Position numbers and translations under genes: made by a program
Part shown: positions 50,245 to 58,797 of the stretch, piece by piece
How the letters are laid out: every line of letters starts with the position of its first letter
Numbering within the stretch: the stretch's first letter is position 1
The notes under the pieces: generated by a model
Told to the model about the DNA's origin: nothing
Seen by the model: only the letters and a program-made list of their open reading frames with translations
Databases searched by the model: none
Assembly (NCBI RefSeq): GCF_024171785.1
Contig: NZ_JAMTCK010000015.1
Span: 58,766 to 122,765, forward strand
DNA from: Goodfellowiella coeruleoviolacea
GTDB taxonomy: Bacteria; Actinomycetota; Actinomycetes; Mycobacteriales; Pseudonocardiaceae
Reading direction: 5' to 3'
DNA: 64,000 nt

Positions 50245-52740
50245 GTGGACTTCGAGCGGCTGGCAGGTTCCCTGCTGTCGTCGCTGCACAGCTTCTTCGG
50301 GATCACCCTGTGCCCGGGAGACTGGGCGTGGACGGCCACCGCGGCAGGCGCGGTCATCGGCCTGATCCCGATGTTCGGCGCGCTCGCCGCGCTGGTGGTG
50401 CGCCGGATCAGCGGCAACGACTACGGGCTCGGCGCCGGCCTGGTCTTCGTGGTGCTCGGCCTGGGCACCTGGCTCGCCCTGCCCTGGTGGCTGTTCGAGG
50501 GCATCCGGGCCGCGCTCAGCTCCGGCAGCCACGGTGGCGCCGCTCTTGGCCCGGAGGGCCGGTCGCTGCTCGGGCCGACCTGCGGGGTCATCGAGCAGGC
50601 CGACTACCTCGTGTACTCGCCAACCACGGCGGAGCTGGCGTCCGGTTCCACGTCGGGCCTCGGCTGGCTGTCGGTGCTCTCCGCCGGAATCGCCCTGGTG
50701 CTGGGCCTGCTGTGCCTGCTGTTCCAGATGATGCAGGCCGGCTCGGCCTTCCGCACCGGGCCGCACTGGCCCCGCCGGGTGTTCTGGCCCGCGTTCGTGG
50801 TGTTCCTGGCGGTGAGCTTCGTCAGCCTGCCGGCCACCCTGCTCAGCCACCTGCTGCTGGGCATGCTGCCCGCGACCGTGGTCGGCTCGCTGGTGGTCCG
50901 GCTGTTCGGGGTGAGCACGGCAGCGCTCAACCGCTCCGGCGCCGACTCGGCCGAGGAGCAGCGGCAGTCCGCCCAGGCGCTCGCCGCCGAACAGCAGCGG
51001 CGTGCCCTGGAAGCCGCCCAACGCGACGAGCAGCGCCGCGCCGCCGAACGCGAGGAACAGCGCCGTGAAGAGCAGCGCCGCCTCGCCGCCGAGCGGGAAG
51101 AGCAGCGCCGCCTCGCGGCCGAGCGGGAAGAGCAGCAGCGCCGGCAGGTGGCCCAGCAGCAGCAGAACCCGCCGCCCTACCAGCCGCCGCAGCACATCCC
51201 GCCGTACCAGCCGCCGCCCTACGAGCCGCCGCCGGTCCGCCGCGAGTACCCCAGGACCCTGCTGGCCGACCAGCAGTCCATGGCCGGTGGCCCGCCCACC
51301 GGGCAGGGCAACCTGGCGGACACGCCAGGACCGCTGCCGTTCGGCCTGGGCGCGCTGGCCGGTGCGGCCGCCGCGGGCGCGACCGGGAACACCCCGGGCA
51401 GCACGGGTGGCACCACCCAGCGCACCCAGTCGTCCGGTCGACTGCCCGGCCAGGGCCGGTTCGAGCGGATTCGCCAGCTCGGCCGGGGTGGGTTCGGCAC
51501 GGTGTGGCTGGCCAGGGACACCCAGCTGGACCGCACGGTCGCGGTGAAGCTCGCGCACGCTCCCGACGAGGAGACCGAGGAGCGGATGCTGCGCGAGGCC
51601 AGGGCGCTGGCCGTGGTCCGGCACCCCAACTGCGTGCGGGTGTACGACATCGTGCAGGACGACGACGGCCTGGCCATCGTCATGGAGTACATCGAGGGCC
51701 GCACCCTGTCCGAGGTGGTGCGCGAGTCCGGCCCGCTGCCCGACGTGCACGCCGCCCGGCTGTGGGCGACCATGGCCGACGCGCTGGCCGCCGCGCACGC
51801 CAAGGGCGTGCTGCACCGCGACGTGAAGCCGTCCAACATCGTGGTGGACGAGGAGGGCAACGCCCACCTGCTCGACTTCGGCATCGCCAGGGCCAAGGGC
51901 GACACCAGCCTGACCGCCACCGGCATGATGGTGGGCACCCCCGACTACCTGGCCCCCGAAGTGGCCAGGGGTGAGCAGGCCAGCCCGTCCTCGGACTCCT
52001 GGCAGCTGGCCGCCACGGTCAGCTACGCGCTCACCGGGCACGCCCCGCGCGGGGAGCGGGAGAACCCGATCGCCGCGCTGATGGCGGCGGCCCGAGGTGA
52101 GCCGTGCACCCAGCTGCCGCAGCACAGCGCCCACCACCGGCTGCTGGTGGCCGCGCTCGGCCCGGAGCCGGGGCGGCGGCCCACCCTGCCCACGGTCCGC
52201 GACGAGCTGCACGGCTGGCTGGCCAGGGCGGGCGAGCGGCAGAACGGCCCGGTCACGAAGTTGATCAACCGGCAGACCACCAAGCTGGGCTCGGGCGACA
52301 CCACCGTGGCCGCCGGCCCGTCATCCGCTGGCCAGGCGCCGGCTGGTGGCGCTGGCCCGACCGGTGCGGCTGGCCCGACGGTGCTGGCCGGCCAGACCGG
52401 GCAGGCGGGCCACTCGGGACCTGCCGGCCAACCGGGTCAACCGGGTCAGTCGGGCCAGGTTGGTCAGCCGGGGCAGGTTGGGCAGCCGAGTCAGTCGGGT
52501 CAGTCGGGCCACGTTGGCCCGCCGAGCCAACCAGGCCAGGTTGGGCAGCCCGGTCAGCTCGGGCAGTCGGGCAGGCAGCGCGACCCGCAGGTGGCGGACC
52601 CCACCAAGCGGGTCGGGCCGAACACCCCGCCCGCGCCGCACCGCCCCAACCCGACCAAGCAGTTCGACCCGCGCCAGCCCAACCCGACCCGGCACTACGA
52701 GCCGCCGCAACACCCGCCGACCCGCAAGTACGAGCCGTGA
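50245..52740 (+). CDS. Ser/Thr protein kinase with N-terminal membrane domain
   Basis: An 831-residue kinase with an unusual order. Four or more helices lie within residues 1-230. A Glu/Gln/Arg coiled coil (240-305, EEQRRLAAER repeats), a Pro/Tyr/Gln linker and the kinase domain (about 405-665) follow, then a Gly/Pro/Gln collagen-like tail ending NPTRHYEPP. Kinase motifs are complete: GRGGFGTV, VAVK (Lys436), HRDVKPSN (Asp526), DFG (Asp544) and the TPDYLAPE activation segment. Typical PknB kinases have the kinase first and one helix after. GTG 50245 is spaced five bases from GAGGAG. Confidence 0.9.
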   Translation: MDFERLAGSLLSSLHSFFGITLCPGDWAWTATAAGAVIGLIPMFGALAALVVRRISGNDYGLGAGLVFVVLGLGTWLALPWWLFEGIRAALSSGSHGGAALGPEGRSLLGPTCGVIEQADYLVYSPTTAELASGSTSGLGWLSVLSAGIALVLGLLCLLFQMMQAGSAFRTGPHWPRRVFWPAFVVFLAVSFVSLPATLLSHLLLGMLPATVVGSLVVRLFGVSTAALNRSGADSAEEQRQSAQALAAEQQRRALEAAQRDEQRRAAEREEQRREEQRRLAAEREEQRRLAAEREEQQRRQVAQQQQNPPPYQPPQHIPPYQPPPYEPPPVRREYPRTLLADQQSMAGGPPTGQGNLADTPGPLPFGLGALAGAAAAGATGNTPGSTGGTTQRTQSSGRLPGQGRFERIRQLGRGGFGTVWLARDTQLDRTVAVKLAHAPDEETEERMLREARALAVVRHPNCVRVYDIVQDDDGLAIVMEYIEGRTLSEVVRESGPLPDVHAARLWATMADALAAAHAKGVLHRDVKPSNIVVDEEGNAHLLDFGIARAKGDTSLTATGMMVGTPDYLAPEVARGEQASPSSDSWQLAATVSYALTGHAPRGERENPIAALMAAARGEPCTQLPQHSAHHRLLVAALGPEPGRRPTLPTVRDELHGWLARAGERQNGPVTKLINRQTTKLGSGDTTVAAGPSSAGQAPAGGAGPTGAAGPTVLAGQTGQAGHSGPAGQPGQPGQSGQVGQPGQVGQPSQSGQSGHVGPPSQPGQVGQPGQLGQSGRQRDPQVADPTKRVGPNTPPAPHRPNPTKQFDPRQPNPTRHYEPPQHPPTRKYEP

Positions 52741-52851
52741 CGCGGTGACAGCGAGGTAGGGCGACCCCATCCACGTTCAGCCGGACCACCTGGCGCGGCC
52801 TCTAGCACAGGTTCACCGGCCCGACCGGAGATCACCCGATCGTGGATGGGG

Positions 52852-52958
52852 TTGTCCACACCCCCGCTGGTTGTCCACAGGCGTCATCAGCGAGCCGCTA
52901 CCGGCGGGGTGGACTGGGTAGGCTGGTCCAGGGGACGCCCCCCTGGGAGGGCGGGGGT
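52852..52958 (+). promoter_or_regulatory. Paired DnaA-box module with conserved promoter and leader (copy 2)
   Basis: TTGTCCACA at 52852-52860 and 52871-52879 (19 bp apart) is followed by TAGGCT at 52919-52924, 48 bp after the start of the second box. A hairpin leader then reads CCAGGGGACGCCCCCCTGG and a purine-rich GGGAGGGCGGGGG. The region 61735-61840 has the same boxes, spacing and leader. It lies between two converging genes, so it serves neither of them as a promoter. Confidence 0.65.
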
Positions 52959-53081
52959 GTGATCTGGCGGGCAGACAAGGACCAGCCCCCGCCGATGTGG
53001 ACGGCAGCAGCCGTGCTGGCCGGCGGTGTGGTCACCGCCAGGACGGCAGCCACAGTTCCGCCTGCCAGCGCTCCGGGGTGA
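52959..53081 (+). CDS. Possible small protein behind DnaA-box module
   Basis: A 40-codon frame from GTG 52959, preceded by GGGAGGGCGGGGG. It begins MIWRADKDQPPP and contains one short apolar run (AAAVLAGGVV). It overlaps the 3' end of the mannosyltransferase gene on the other strand by about 50 bases. The start lies 40 bases after the putative -10, nearly the same as at the related module near 61.8 kb, where the frame begins MGW. The two small proteins are otherwise not alike, so support is weak. Confidence 0.25.
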   Translation: MIWRADKDQPPPMWTAAAVLAGGVVTARTAATVPPASAPG

Positions 53082-54633
53082 TCGGTTCCCCGTTGAGCAC
53101 CGGCCACAGCCACACGAAGTTGGCCACCACCAGACCCACGTACAGCGCCACCACCAGCAGCCCGGTGCCGCGCCGCTCCCGGCCCTGGCCCAGCCGCCCG
53201 AGGATCTGGCCGAGCACCAGGGTCAGGCCGAGCACCAGGAACGGCGCCATCGGCGTGGTGTAGAAGAAGTACATCTGCCGGTCCACGTTCAGGAACCACG
53301 GCAGCAGCCCGGCGAAGTAGCCGACCAGCACGGCGGCGTAGCGCCAGTCCAGTCGGGCGATCACCCGCCACAGGCCCCAGCCGAGCATGGGGAACGCCAA
53401 CCACCACATCGCTGGCGTGCCGATCAGCATCTGCGCGCCAACGCACTTGGACTCGCCGCAGCCGGTGATGCTGCCCTCGTAGTAGTAGAGCATCGGCCGC
53501 AGCCCCATCGGCCAGGTCCACGGCTTGGACTCCCACGGGTGCCGGTTGGTCGCCGAGGTGACCAGCTGCTCGTGGAACTCCAGCACGTTGCCGCTGTAGA
53601 ACCACAGCGCCCGCAGCGCGTCCGGGATCCAGGAGTCGCGGCCGATCTTGGCGCCCACCATGTCCACGGCGTGCCGGTCCACCCCGGTCTCGCTGGCGAA
53701 CCAGGCCCACCAGGTGCCCAGGTACACCAGGATCGGGATGACCGCCAGCGACCACAGCGCGGGCGCCACGTCCCGCACGATCGTGCCCAGCCACGGCCGC
53801 GCCACACCAGCCGTGCGCCTGGCCGTGACGTCCCAGAACACGCACAGCAGGCCGAAGGCCATCAGGTACCACGAGCCGGACCACTTGACCGCGCACATCA
53901 GTCCAACGCAGACACCCGCGGCAAAGCGCCACCAGCGGAACCCGAGGCTCGGGCCGAACGGCGAGACGTTGACCCACCCCTCGCGCACGGCCACGGCCAG
54001 GCGGGACCGCATCTGGTCCCGGTCAACCAGCAGGCAGGCGAACGCGGCCAGCACGAACACGGCCATGAAGATGTCCAGCATGCCCATGCGGGACTGCACG
54101 TGGCTGACGCCGTCGCAGATCAACAGCACCCCGGCGATCGCGCCGAGCAGGTCGGACCGGGTCAGCCGGCGGGCGATCCGCACCACCAGCAGGATGGACA
54201 CCGTGCCGGCCACGGCCGAGGCGAACCGCCAGCCCCACGCGTTGTAGCCGAACAGCCACTCGCCGATCGCGATGAGCTGCTTGGCCAGCGGTGGGTGCAC
54301 GACCAGTTCGTAGCCGACGTTGTCCTCGTACCCGCCGTTGCGCAGCACCTGCGCGGCCTGCGGCACGTAGTGCTTCTCGTCGAAGACCGGGGTGCCCCGG
54401 TCGGTGGGGATGCCCAGGTTCCAGAACCGGACCAGGGCGCCGATCAGGGTGACGGTGAGCGTGATGTACCAGCCGCGCACCCGGTCCGGGGGCAGCGGCA
54501 CGGTCAGCTTGGCCGCGCGCTCCTCCGGACCGCCGCCGGGCGGCCGGTTGACCGGAGGCAGCTCACCCACGCCGACCACCGCGTTCGAGTCGGACGGGGT
54601 CGCCTCGGGGGACTGCGGCACGAGGACACTCAC
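53032..54633 (-). CDS. pmt: Protein O-mannosyltransferase (Pmt, GT39)
   Basis: A 533-residue polytopic membrane enzyme with about eleven helices. The catalytic acidic motif FDEKHYVPQA follows the first helix (near residue 82), and the family stretch DGVSHVQSRMGMLDIFMAVF is near 165. It transfers mannose from polyprenyl-phosphate-mannose to Ser/Thr of proteins leaving through Sec, as Rv1002c does in M. tuberculosis. It is divergent from rsmI with 24 bases between the start codons, the same arrangement as in mycobacteria. Confidence 0.9.
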   Translation of the reverse strand: MSVLVPQSPEATPSDSNAVVGVGELPPVNRPPGGGPEERAAKLTVPLPPDRVRGWYITLTVTLIGALVRFWNLGIPTDRGTPVFDEKHYVPQAAQVLRNGGYEDNVGYELVVHPPLAKQLIAIGEWLFGYNAWGWRFASAVAGTVSILLVVRIARRLTRSDLLGAIAGVLLICDGVSHVQSRMGMLDIFMAVFVLAAFACLLVDRDQMRSRLAVAVREGWVNVSPFGPSLGFRWWRFAAGVCVGLMCAVKWSGSWYLMAFGLLCVFWDVTARRTAGVARPWLGTIVRDVAPALWSLAVIPILVYLGTWWAWFASETGVDRHAVDMVGAKIGRDSWIPDALRALWFYSGNVLEFHEQLVTSATNRHPWESKPWTWPMGLRPMLYYYEGSITGCGESKCVGAQMLIGTPAMWWLAFPMLGWGLWRVIARLDWRYAAVLVGYFAGLLPWFLNVDRQMYFFYTTPMAPFLVLGLTLVLGQILGRLGQGRERRGTGLLVVALYVGLVVANFVWLWPVLNGEPITPERWQAELWLPSWR

Positions 54634-54642
54634 GGCCCCGAT

Positions 54643-54648
54643 CGTAGG
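54643..54648 (+). promoter_or_regulatory. -10 box for leaderless rsmI
   Basis: TAGGGT ends nine bases before GTG 54658, so the message should start at or within a few bases of the start codon. It lies inside the short gap shared with pmt. Confidence 0.5.
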
Positions 54649-54657
54649 GTGGGTGAT

Positions 54658-55509
54658 GTGAATCCCGAATCTGGATCGGGCCGGCTGGTCCTGGCCGGCA
54701 CACCGCTCGGCGACCCAGGGGACGCCTCGCCCCGCCTGGCCGAGGCGCTGGCCACCGCCGACGTGGTGGCCGCCGAGGACACCAGGAGACTGCGGTCACT
54801 GGCCACCGCGCTGGGCGTGACCCTCTCCGGCCGGGTGGTCAGCTTCTACGATTCGGTGGAGACCGCCCGACTGCCCGGCCTGGTGTCCGCGCTGCACGAC
54901 GGGGCCACCGTGGTGCTGGTCACCGACGCGGGCATGCCGAGTGTGTCCGACCCCGGCTACCGGCTGGTGGCCGCGTGCGTGGCCGAGGGCCTGACCGTGA
55001 CCTGCCTGCCGGGGCCGTCCGCGGTGACCACGGCACTGGCCGTGTCCGGGTTGCCGTGTGACCGGTTCTGCTTCGAGGGGTTCCCGCCGCGCAAACCGGG
55101 GGAGCGGCGGCGTTGGTTGGCCGCGCTCGCCACCGAGCCGCGCACCTGCGTGTTCTTCGAGGCACCGCACCGGCTGGCCGCCACCCTCGCCGACGCCGCG
55201 GACGTGCTCGGCCCGGACCGCCAGGCCGCGGTGTGCCGGGAACTGACCAAGACCTACGAGGAGGTGCGCCGCGGCGGACTGGGCGAGCTGGCCGAGTGGG
55301 CCGCGCAGGGCGTGCGGGGGGAGATCACCGTGGTGCTGGCCGGGGCGAGTGCCGCGCAGCTCGCGCCGGACCTGGACGAACTGGTCGCCGAGGTCAACGA
55401 TCGGGTAGCCGCGGGCGAGCGGTTGAAGCAGGCCGCCGCCGAGGTCGCCGCCACCGCCGGGATCAGCAAGAAGACGCTCTACGACGCGGTGCTCGCCGCC
55501 CGAGGGTGA
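54658..55509 (+). CDS. rsmI: 16S rRNA (cytidine-1402-2'-O)-methyltransferase
   Basis: A 283-residue RsmI of the tetrapyrrole-methylase fold. N-terminal strand LVLAGTPLGDPGDAS, the AEDTRRLRSL loop, VTDAGMPSVSDPGYRL with the SAM-binding glycine region, PGPSAVTTALAVSG, and the KTYEEVRRG region match the family. The C-terminal extension ISKKTLYDAVLA is typical. It methylates the ribose of C1402 in the decoding centre. GTG 54658 gives the family N-terminus. Confidence 0.92.
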   Translation: MNPESGSGRLVLAGTPLGDPGDASPRLAEALATADVVAAEDTRRLRSLATALGVTLSGRVVSFYDSVETARLPGLVSALHDGATVVLVTDAGMPSVSDPGYRLVAACVAEGLTVTCLPGPSAVTTALAVSGLPCDRFCFEGFPPRKPGERRRWLAALATEPRTCVFFEAPHRLAATLADAADVLGPDRQAAVCRELTKTYEEVRRGGLGELAEWAAQGVRGEITVVLAGASAAQLAPDLDELVAEVNDRVAAGERLKQAAAEVAATAGISKKTLYDAVLAARG

Positions 55510-55580
55510 GCCACGTGCCCGCCGGGCCGTGCCGGTGTCCGTTGGCTGACCGCCGCGCCGGGCGGGGCGCGCGTCGGCCG

Positions 55581-56579
55581 TCACCGCTGCTCGACCAGCA
55601 CCGGCCGCAGTGCGCTCACCATCGCGTTCACCTGCTTGCGCGCCATCGGCCACCCCACGGACTGCGCCCGGGAACTGAGCACCACCACGATGAACCGGTC
55701 GTCCGCGCCGGCCACGCCGCTGGTGTGCAGGACCCGGTCGGGCAGGCAGCACGCCCAGCCCTGCTTCACCGCGACCGGTGTTGACCCGGCCAGGCCGGCC
55801 AGGCCGAACTCCTGGGAGAAACCGTCCGAACCGGCCGCGGTGAACCGGGTGAGCGCACCGAGGATGAGCTGCCGGGTCGACGCGCTGGCCTGCTCCAGGA
55901 TGTAGCGGTAGACCAGCACCACGTCCCTGGCGCTGACCAGGGTGTCGCCCCACCGGCCGGGGCTCTTGGGCGGCCGGGTGTCGGCCAGCTGGAGCCGCTG
56001 CGCCCACCTGGTGACGATCGCGGTGCTGCCGTACTTGGTCCACAGCGCACTGGCGATGGCGTCGTCACTGGCCGAGAGCATCTGCCTGATTCTGGCGGTT
56101 TCCGGGCTCGCGTGGTCGAGTGCCTCCAGCGCGATCAACAGTTTGACCAGCGACGCCGAGGTGAAGGTCGCCTCGGCGTGGTGGTCGACGACCATCCCGG
56201 ACGTGCGGCGGTCCCACACGGCCACACCGAACTCGGCGCCGGCCGCGACCGCGCCCAGGTCCAGGTCCAGGTCCTGTTGGGCGGACCGGGGCTGGGGGGT
56301 CGCCCCGTTGCCGAGGGTGGCCGGGTCAGCACCGGAGGTGTCGGGCTGTTGACTGTCCGAACCGGACGGGTCCGAACTGGACTGATCCGAACTGGACTCG
56401 TCCGAATCGGACAGTGCGGTGGCCGAGGCCATGGCCGACACCGTGAGGGCCGGGTTCGACAGCGGTCCGGCCGCGCTGGGAGTGGTGTTCCACAGGCCGG
56501 TCAGGACCACACAGCTGAAGCTCAGTGCGATGAGCGCGCCCACGGCGAGCCCAACCAGCAGCGCGTTCGCTCTACCCAT
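55581..56579 (-). CDS. Membrane-anchored serine hydrolase (class A beta-lactamase-like fold)
   Basis: A 332-residue protein. An N-terminal helix (LLVGLAVGALIALSFSCVV) anchors it, and a Ser/Asp/Gln linker (55-100) follows. The hydrolase domain has the SxxK motif in TSASLVKLLI. The second motif SDN is replaced by SDD in LSASDDAIAS, and the KTG triad by VKQG. Such divergent members are widespread in actinomycetes and their substrates are unknown; beta-lactam resistance should not be assumed. Cys-Cys in GWACCLPD may form a disulfide. It converges with rsmI. Confidence 0.78.
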   Translation of the reverse strand: MGRANALLVGLAVGALIALSFSCVVLTGLWNTTPSAAGPLSNPALTVSAMASATALSDSDESSSDQSSSDPSGSDSQQPDTSGADPATLGNGATPQPRSAQQDLDLDLGAVAAGAEFGVAVWDRRTSGMVVDHHAEATFTSASLVKLLIALEALDHASPETARIRQMLSASDDAIASALWTKYGSTAIVTRWAQRLQLADTRPPKSPGRWGDTLVSARDVVLVYRYILEQASASTRQLILGALTRFTAAGSDGFSQEFGLAGLAGSTPVAVKQGWACCLPDRVLHTSGVAGADDRFIVVVLSSRAQSVGWPMARKQVNAMVSALRPVLVEQR

Positions 56580-56790
56580 GCCCCTGGATAGGCACCTGGG
56601 GCAGGGGGAAGTTGCCGCTGTGCTGGGGCAACTTTTCCGGCGTCCAGCTCGTAGCTCAGCCGGCCGTCAGTGGTTGCCGTCCTGTTGCCGACGTCGCACC
56701 GGGCGGCATCCGGGACGCCGAGGTGGGCACCGCACCGCGCGGTGGCGCCGCACCGCGCGTCTCCGGAGCGCGGTGCCCGACCGACCCGGC

Positions 56791-57177
56791 TCACTCGGTG
56801 GTGAGCACCTCGCCGGTGTCCACTCTGGTCACCCGGATCGCCTCGGACGGGCAGCACTGCGCCGCGTCCAGCACGGTGGGGTCGGGGGTGATCTCGACGA
56901 GCCGGGGCCGGGTCTCGCCGCGCACCAGGTCGAAGTGCTCGGGAGCGGCACCGAGGCACAGACCGCTGCCGATGCACCTGTCCCGGTCGAGGTGAACCCG
57001 CCAGCGCACCGGAGACAGGGCGCTGCGCGCCGTGCCCATGCCGCTGTCCGCGCCCGTGGAGCCGGTTGAGTTCATGCCGCTGGCCGAGTCCATGTCGCCG
57101 GTTGAGTTCATGCCGCCGGCCGAGTCCATGTCGCCGGTTGAGTTCAGGTCACCGGTTGAGTTCATGTCGTCGTCCAT
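56791..57177 (-). CDS. Ferredoxin (3Fe-4S type) partner of P450
   Basis: A 128-residue protein. The C-terminal 75 residues are a small ferredoxin with cluster cysteines in DRDRCIGSGLCLG and in QCCPSEAI, as in the single-cluster ferredoxins that feed actinobacterial P450s. It follows the P450 gene by seven bases. The first 46 residues are Met/Asn/Ser/Thr/Gly/Asp repeats from an 18-bp minisatellite; a downstream ATG at 57039 would skip them and give the usual length, so the true start is uncertain. Confidence 0.85.
   Translation of the reverse strand: MDDDMNSTGDLNSTGDMDSAGGMNSTGDMDSASGMNSTGSTGADSGMGTARSALSPVRWRVHLDRDRCIGSGLCLGAAPEHFDLVRGETRPRLVEITPDPTVLDAAQCCPSEAIRVTRVDTGEVLTTE
57061..57168. 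repeat. Six 18-bp repeats at the 5' end of the ferredoxin gene
   Basis: Alternating units GCCGGTTGAGTTCATGCC and GCTGGCCGAGTCCATGTC recur in frame over 108 bases. They encode MNSTGD and MDSAGG steps if translated, and each carries an ATG on the coding strand. Confidence 0.8.
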
Positions 57178-57184
57178 CGGGGCG

Positions 57185-58405
57185 TCACCAACCCACCGGC
57201 AGTTCGGCGAAACCGCGGAACTGCCGCGTGGTCAACCAGGCCAGGCCGTCGGGCGGCACCACCACCCGCAGGTTCGGCAGCGCACGGGTCAGCTGCGACA
57301 ACGCCTCCTGCAGCGTCATCCGGGCCAGCTCGGCGGCCACGCACCGGTGCGGTCCGAAGCCGAACGCGAGGTGCGGGTTGCGCTCGCGGGTCAGGTCCAG
57401 TTCGCCGGGCCGGTCGAACACGCTGGCGTCCCAGTTGGCCGCGGCGAACGGCACGATGAGCAGGTCGCCCGCGCGGACCAGCTGCCCGTTGATCTCGACA
57501 TCCGCCACGGCACAGCGGGACACGGCCGTGCCGGCGCTCAGCGGTGTGAACCGCAGCAGCTCCTCCACGGCGGAGCGCACCAGACCGGGGTCCTCGGCCA
57601 GCCGCCGCCACTGTCCGAAGTGGTCGAGCAGGTAGACGAAGTTGGTCAGCTCGACCGTGGTGCCCTCGCGCCCGCTGAGCAGCAGGCTGATGGCCAGCAG
57701 CGCGGCCTCGTGCTCGCTGACCACACCGTTGGCGGCGGCCTCGGCCAACTCGCCGATGACCGTGCCCGGCTCGCCCCGCCGGGTGCGGATCTGCTCGGTC
57801 ATGTAGTCGGTGAACGCGGTCGCGTACTCGTTGACCTGCTGCGGCGTCAGCTTGGCCACGCCACTGCTGAGGAACGCGTTCGACCAGGTCATCACCGTGT
57901 CGACGTGCTCGCGCCGCACCCCGAGCAGGTCGCTGATCACGTAGAGCGGCAGCGGCAGGGCGAAGTGCCGCACCAGGTCCGCCGGTGGTCCCTCGGCGCG
58001 CAGGGCGTCGACCAGCCTGGCCACGGTCCGCGCGGTGCGGGGCCGCTGCGCCTCGGTGCGGCGCACGGTGAACGCCTTGGCCATCACCTTGCGCAGCCGC
58101 AGGTGCTCCGGCCCGTTGTAGCGGGCGATGTTCACCTCGATCTTCGGCGGGGCGGCCGCCATGCGCGGGGCGTCCGCGTCCATGCCGGGGACCCTGGTGA
58201 CGAAGCGGCGGTCGGTGAGCACCACCCGGGCGTCCCGGTAACGGGCGATCAGCCAGGCGGGCGCACCGTGCGGCATGCGCACCCTGGTCAGCCCGGGCGC
58301 GGCACGAACCTGTTCGTAATGTGGTTCAAGGATCAACCGCCGCCCGTTTCCGAACGGATAGGCAATTGGTTCGGTCGATTCGAGTACGACCGTGTCGGTG
58401 CTCAT
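57185..58405 (-). CDS. Cytochrome P450
   Basis: A 406-residue soluble bacterial P450. The ExxR of helix K is in VEELLRFTPL, and the heme-binding loop is HLAFGFGPHRCVAAELARM with its Cys ligand. The I-helix, normally AGxETT, reads LSGREGTTVEL: the acid next to the first Thr is Gly and a Glu is moved one place. That may change proton delivery. Electrons would come from the adjacent ferredoxin. No reductase or biosynthetic genes are next to it, so the substrate is unknown. Confidence 0.9.
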   Translation of the reverse strand: MSTDTVVLESTEPIAYPFGNGRRLILEPHYEQVRAAPGLTRVRMPHGAPAWLIARYRDARVVLTDRRFVTRVPGMDADAPRMAAAPPKIEVNIARYNGPEHLRLRKVMAKAFTVRRTEAQRPRTARTVARLVDALRAEGPPADLVRHFALPLPLYVISDLLGVRREHVDTVMTWSNAFLSSGVAKLTPQQVNEYATAFTDYMTEQIRTRRGEPGTVIGELAEAAANGVVSEHEAALLAISLLLSGREGTTVELTNFVYLLDHFGQWRRLAEDPGLVRSAVEELLRFTPLSAGTAVSRCAVADVEINGQLVRAGDLLIVPFAAANWDASVFDRPGELDLTRERNPHLAFGFGPHRCVAAELARMTLQEALSQLTRALPNLRVVVPPDGLAWLTTRQFRGFAELPVGW

Positions 58406-58797
58406 TCGTCACACACCCCGCGCGGCAACGGTATGGGTGCACATCGCATCCGGAGGCACGATGTGCCTGGTCAGGGCATCATATGGCGGACGGCGAGCGC
58501 GGTCACGTACCCATCAGGGTAATTGCCGGCAGCTGTGCCACCCCCTGCTGCCCGTCGGGGTGCAAAATGCTTTTCAGTGATGTTCCACCGAATCGTGAAT
58601 TCATTGTTCACGCGATTCGGGCACCATCGCTCCGCCGCCGACGCCGTTCGGCACGCACGGTGAGCACGACTGGGCCATGTGGTCGGGGTCGCGCCTCGAA
58701 CGCCGTACTTGACCTGGACCGCGCTCCAGCGGCTTGACTGCCCGGGGCCAGCACCACGGCCGCGGCGAACAGCGCGGCGAACAGCGAGGAGAACGCC
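58406..58797. other. Intergenic region with imperfect palindrome
   Basis: No gene is supported in these 392 bases between the divergent P450 and aldo/keto reductase genes. The stretch 58560-58620 is notably A/T-rich and holds an imperfect dyad at 58588-58620 (CCGAATCG-TGAA against TTCA-CG-CGATTCGG, differing by a 2-base insertion), a candidate operator. GAGGAGAA before 58798 is the reductase ribosome-binding site. Confidence 0.5.

Noticed and set aside
55581-56579. Beta-lactamase conferring resistance
   Set aside because: The SDN and KTG motifs are not canonical; only the SxxK motif and overall fold support the hydrolase family.
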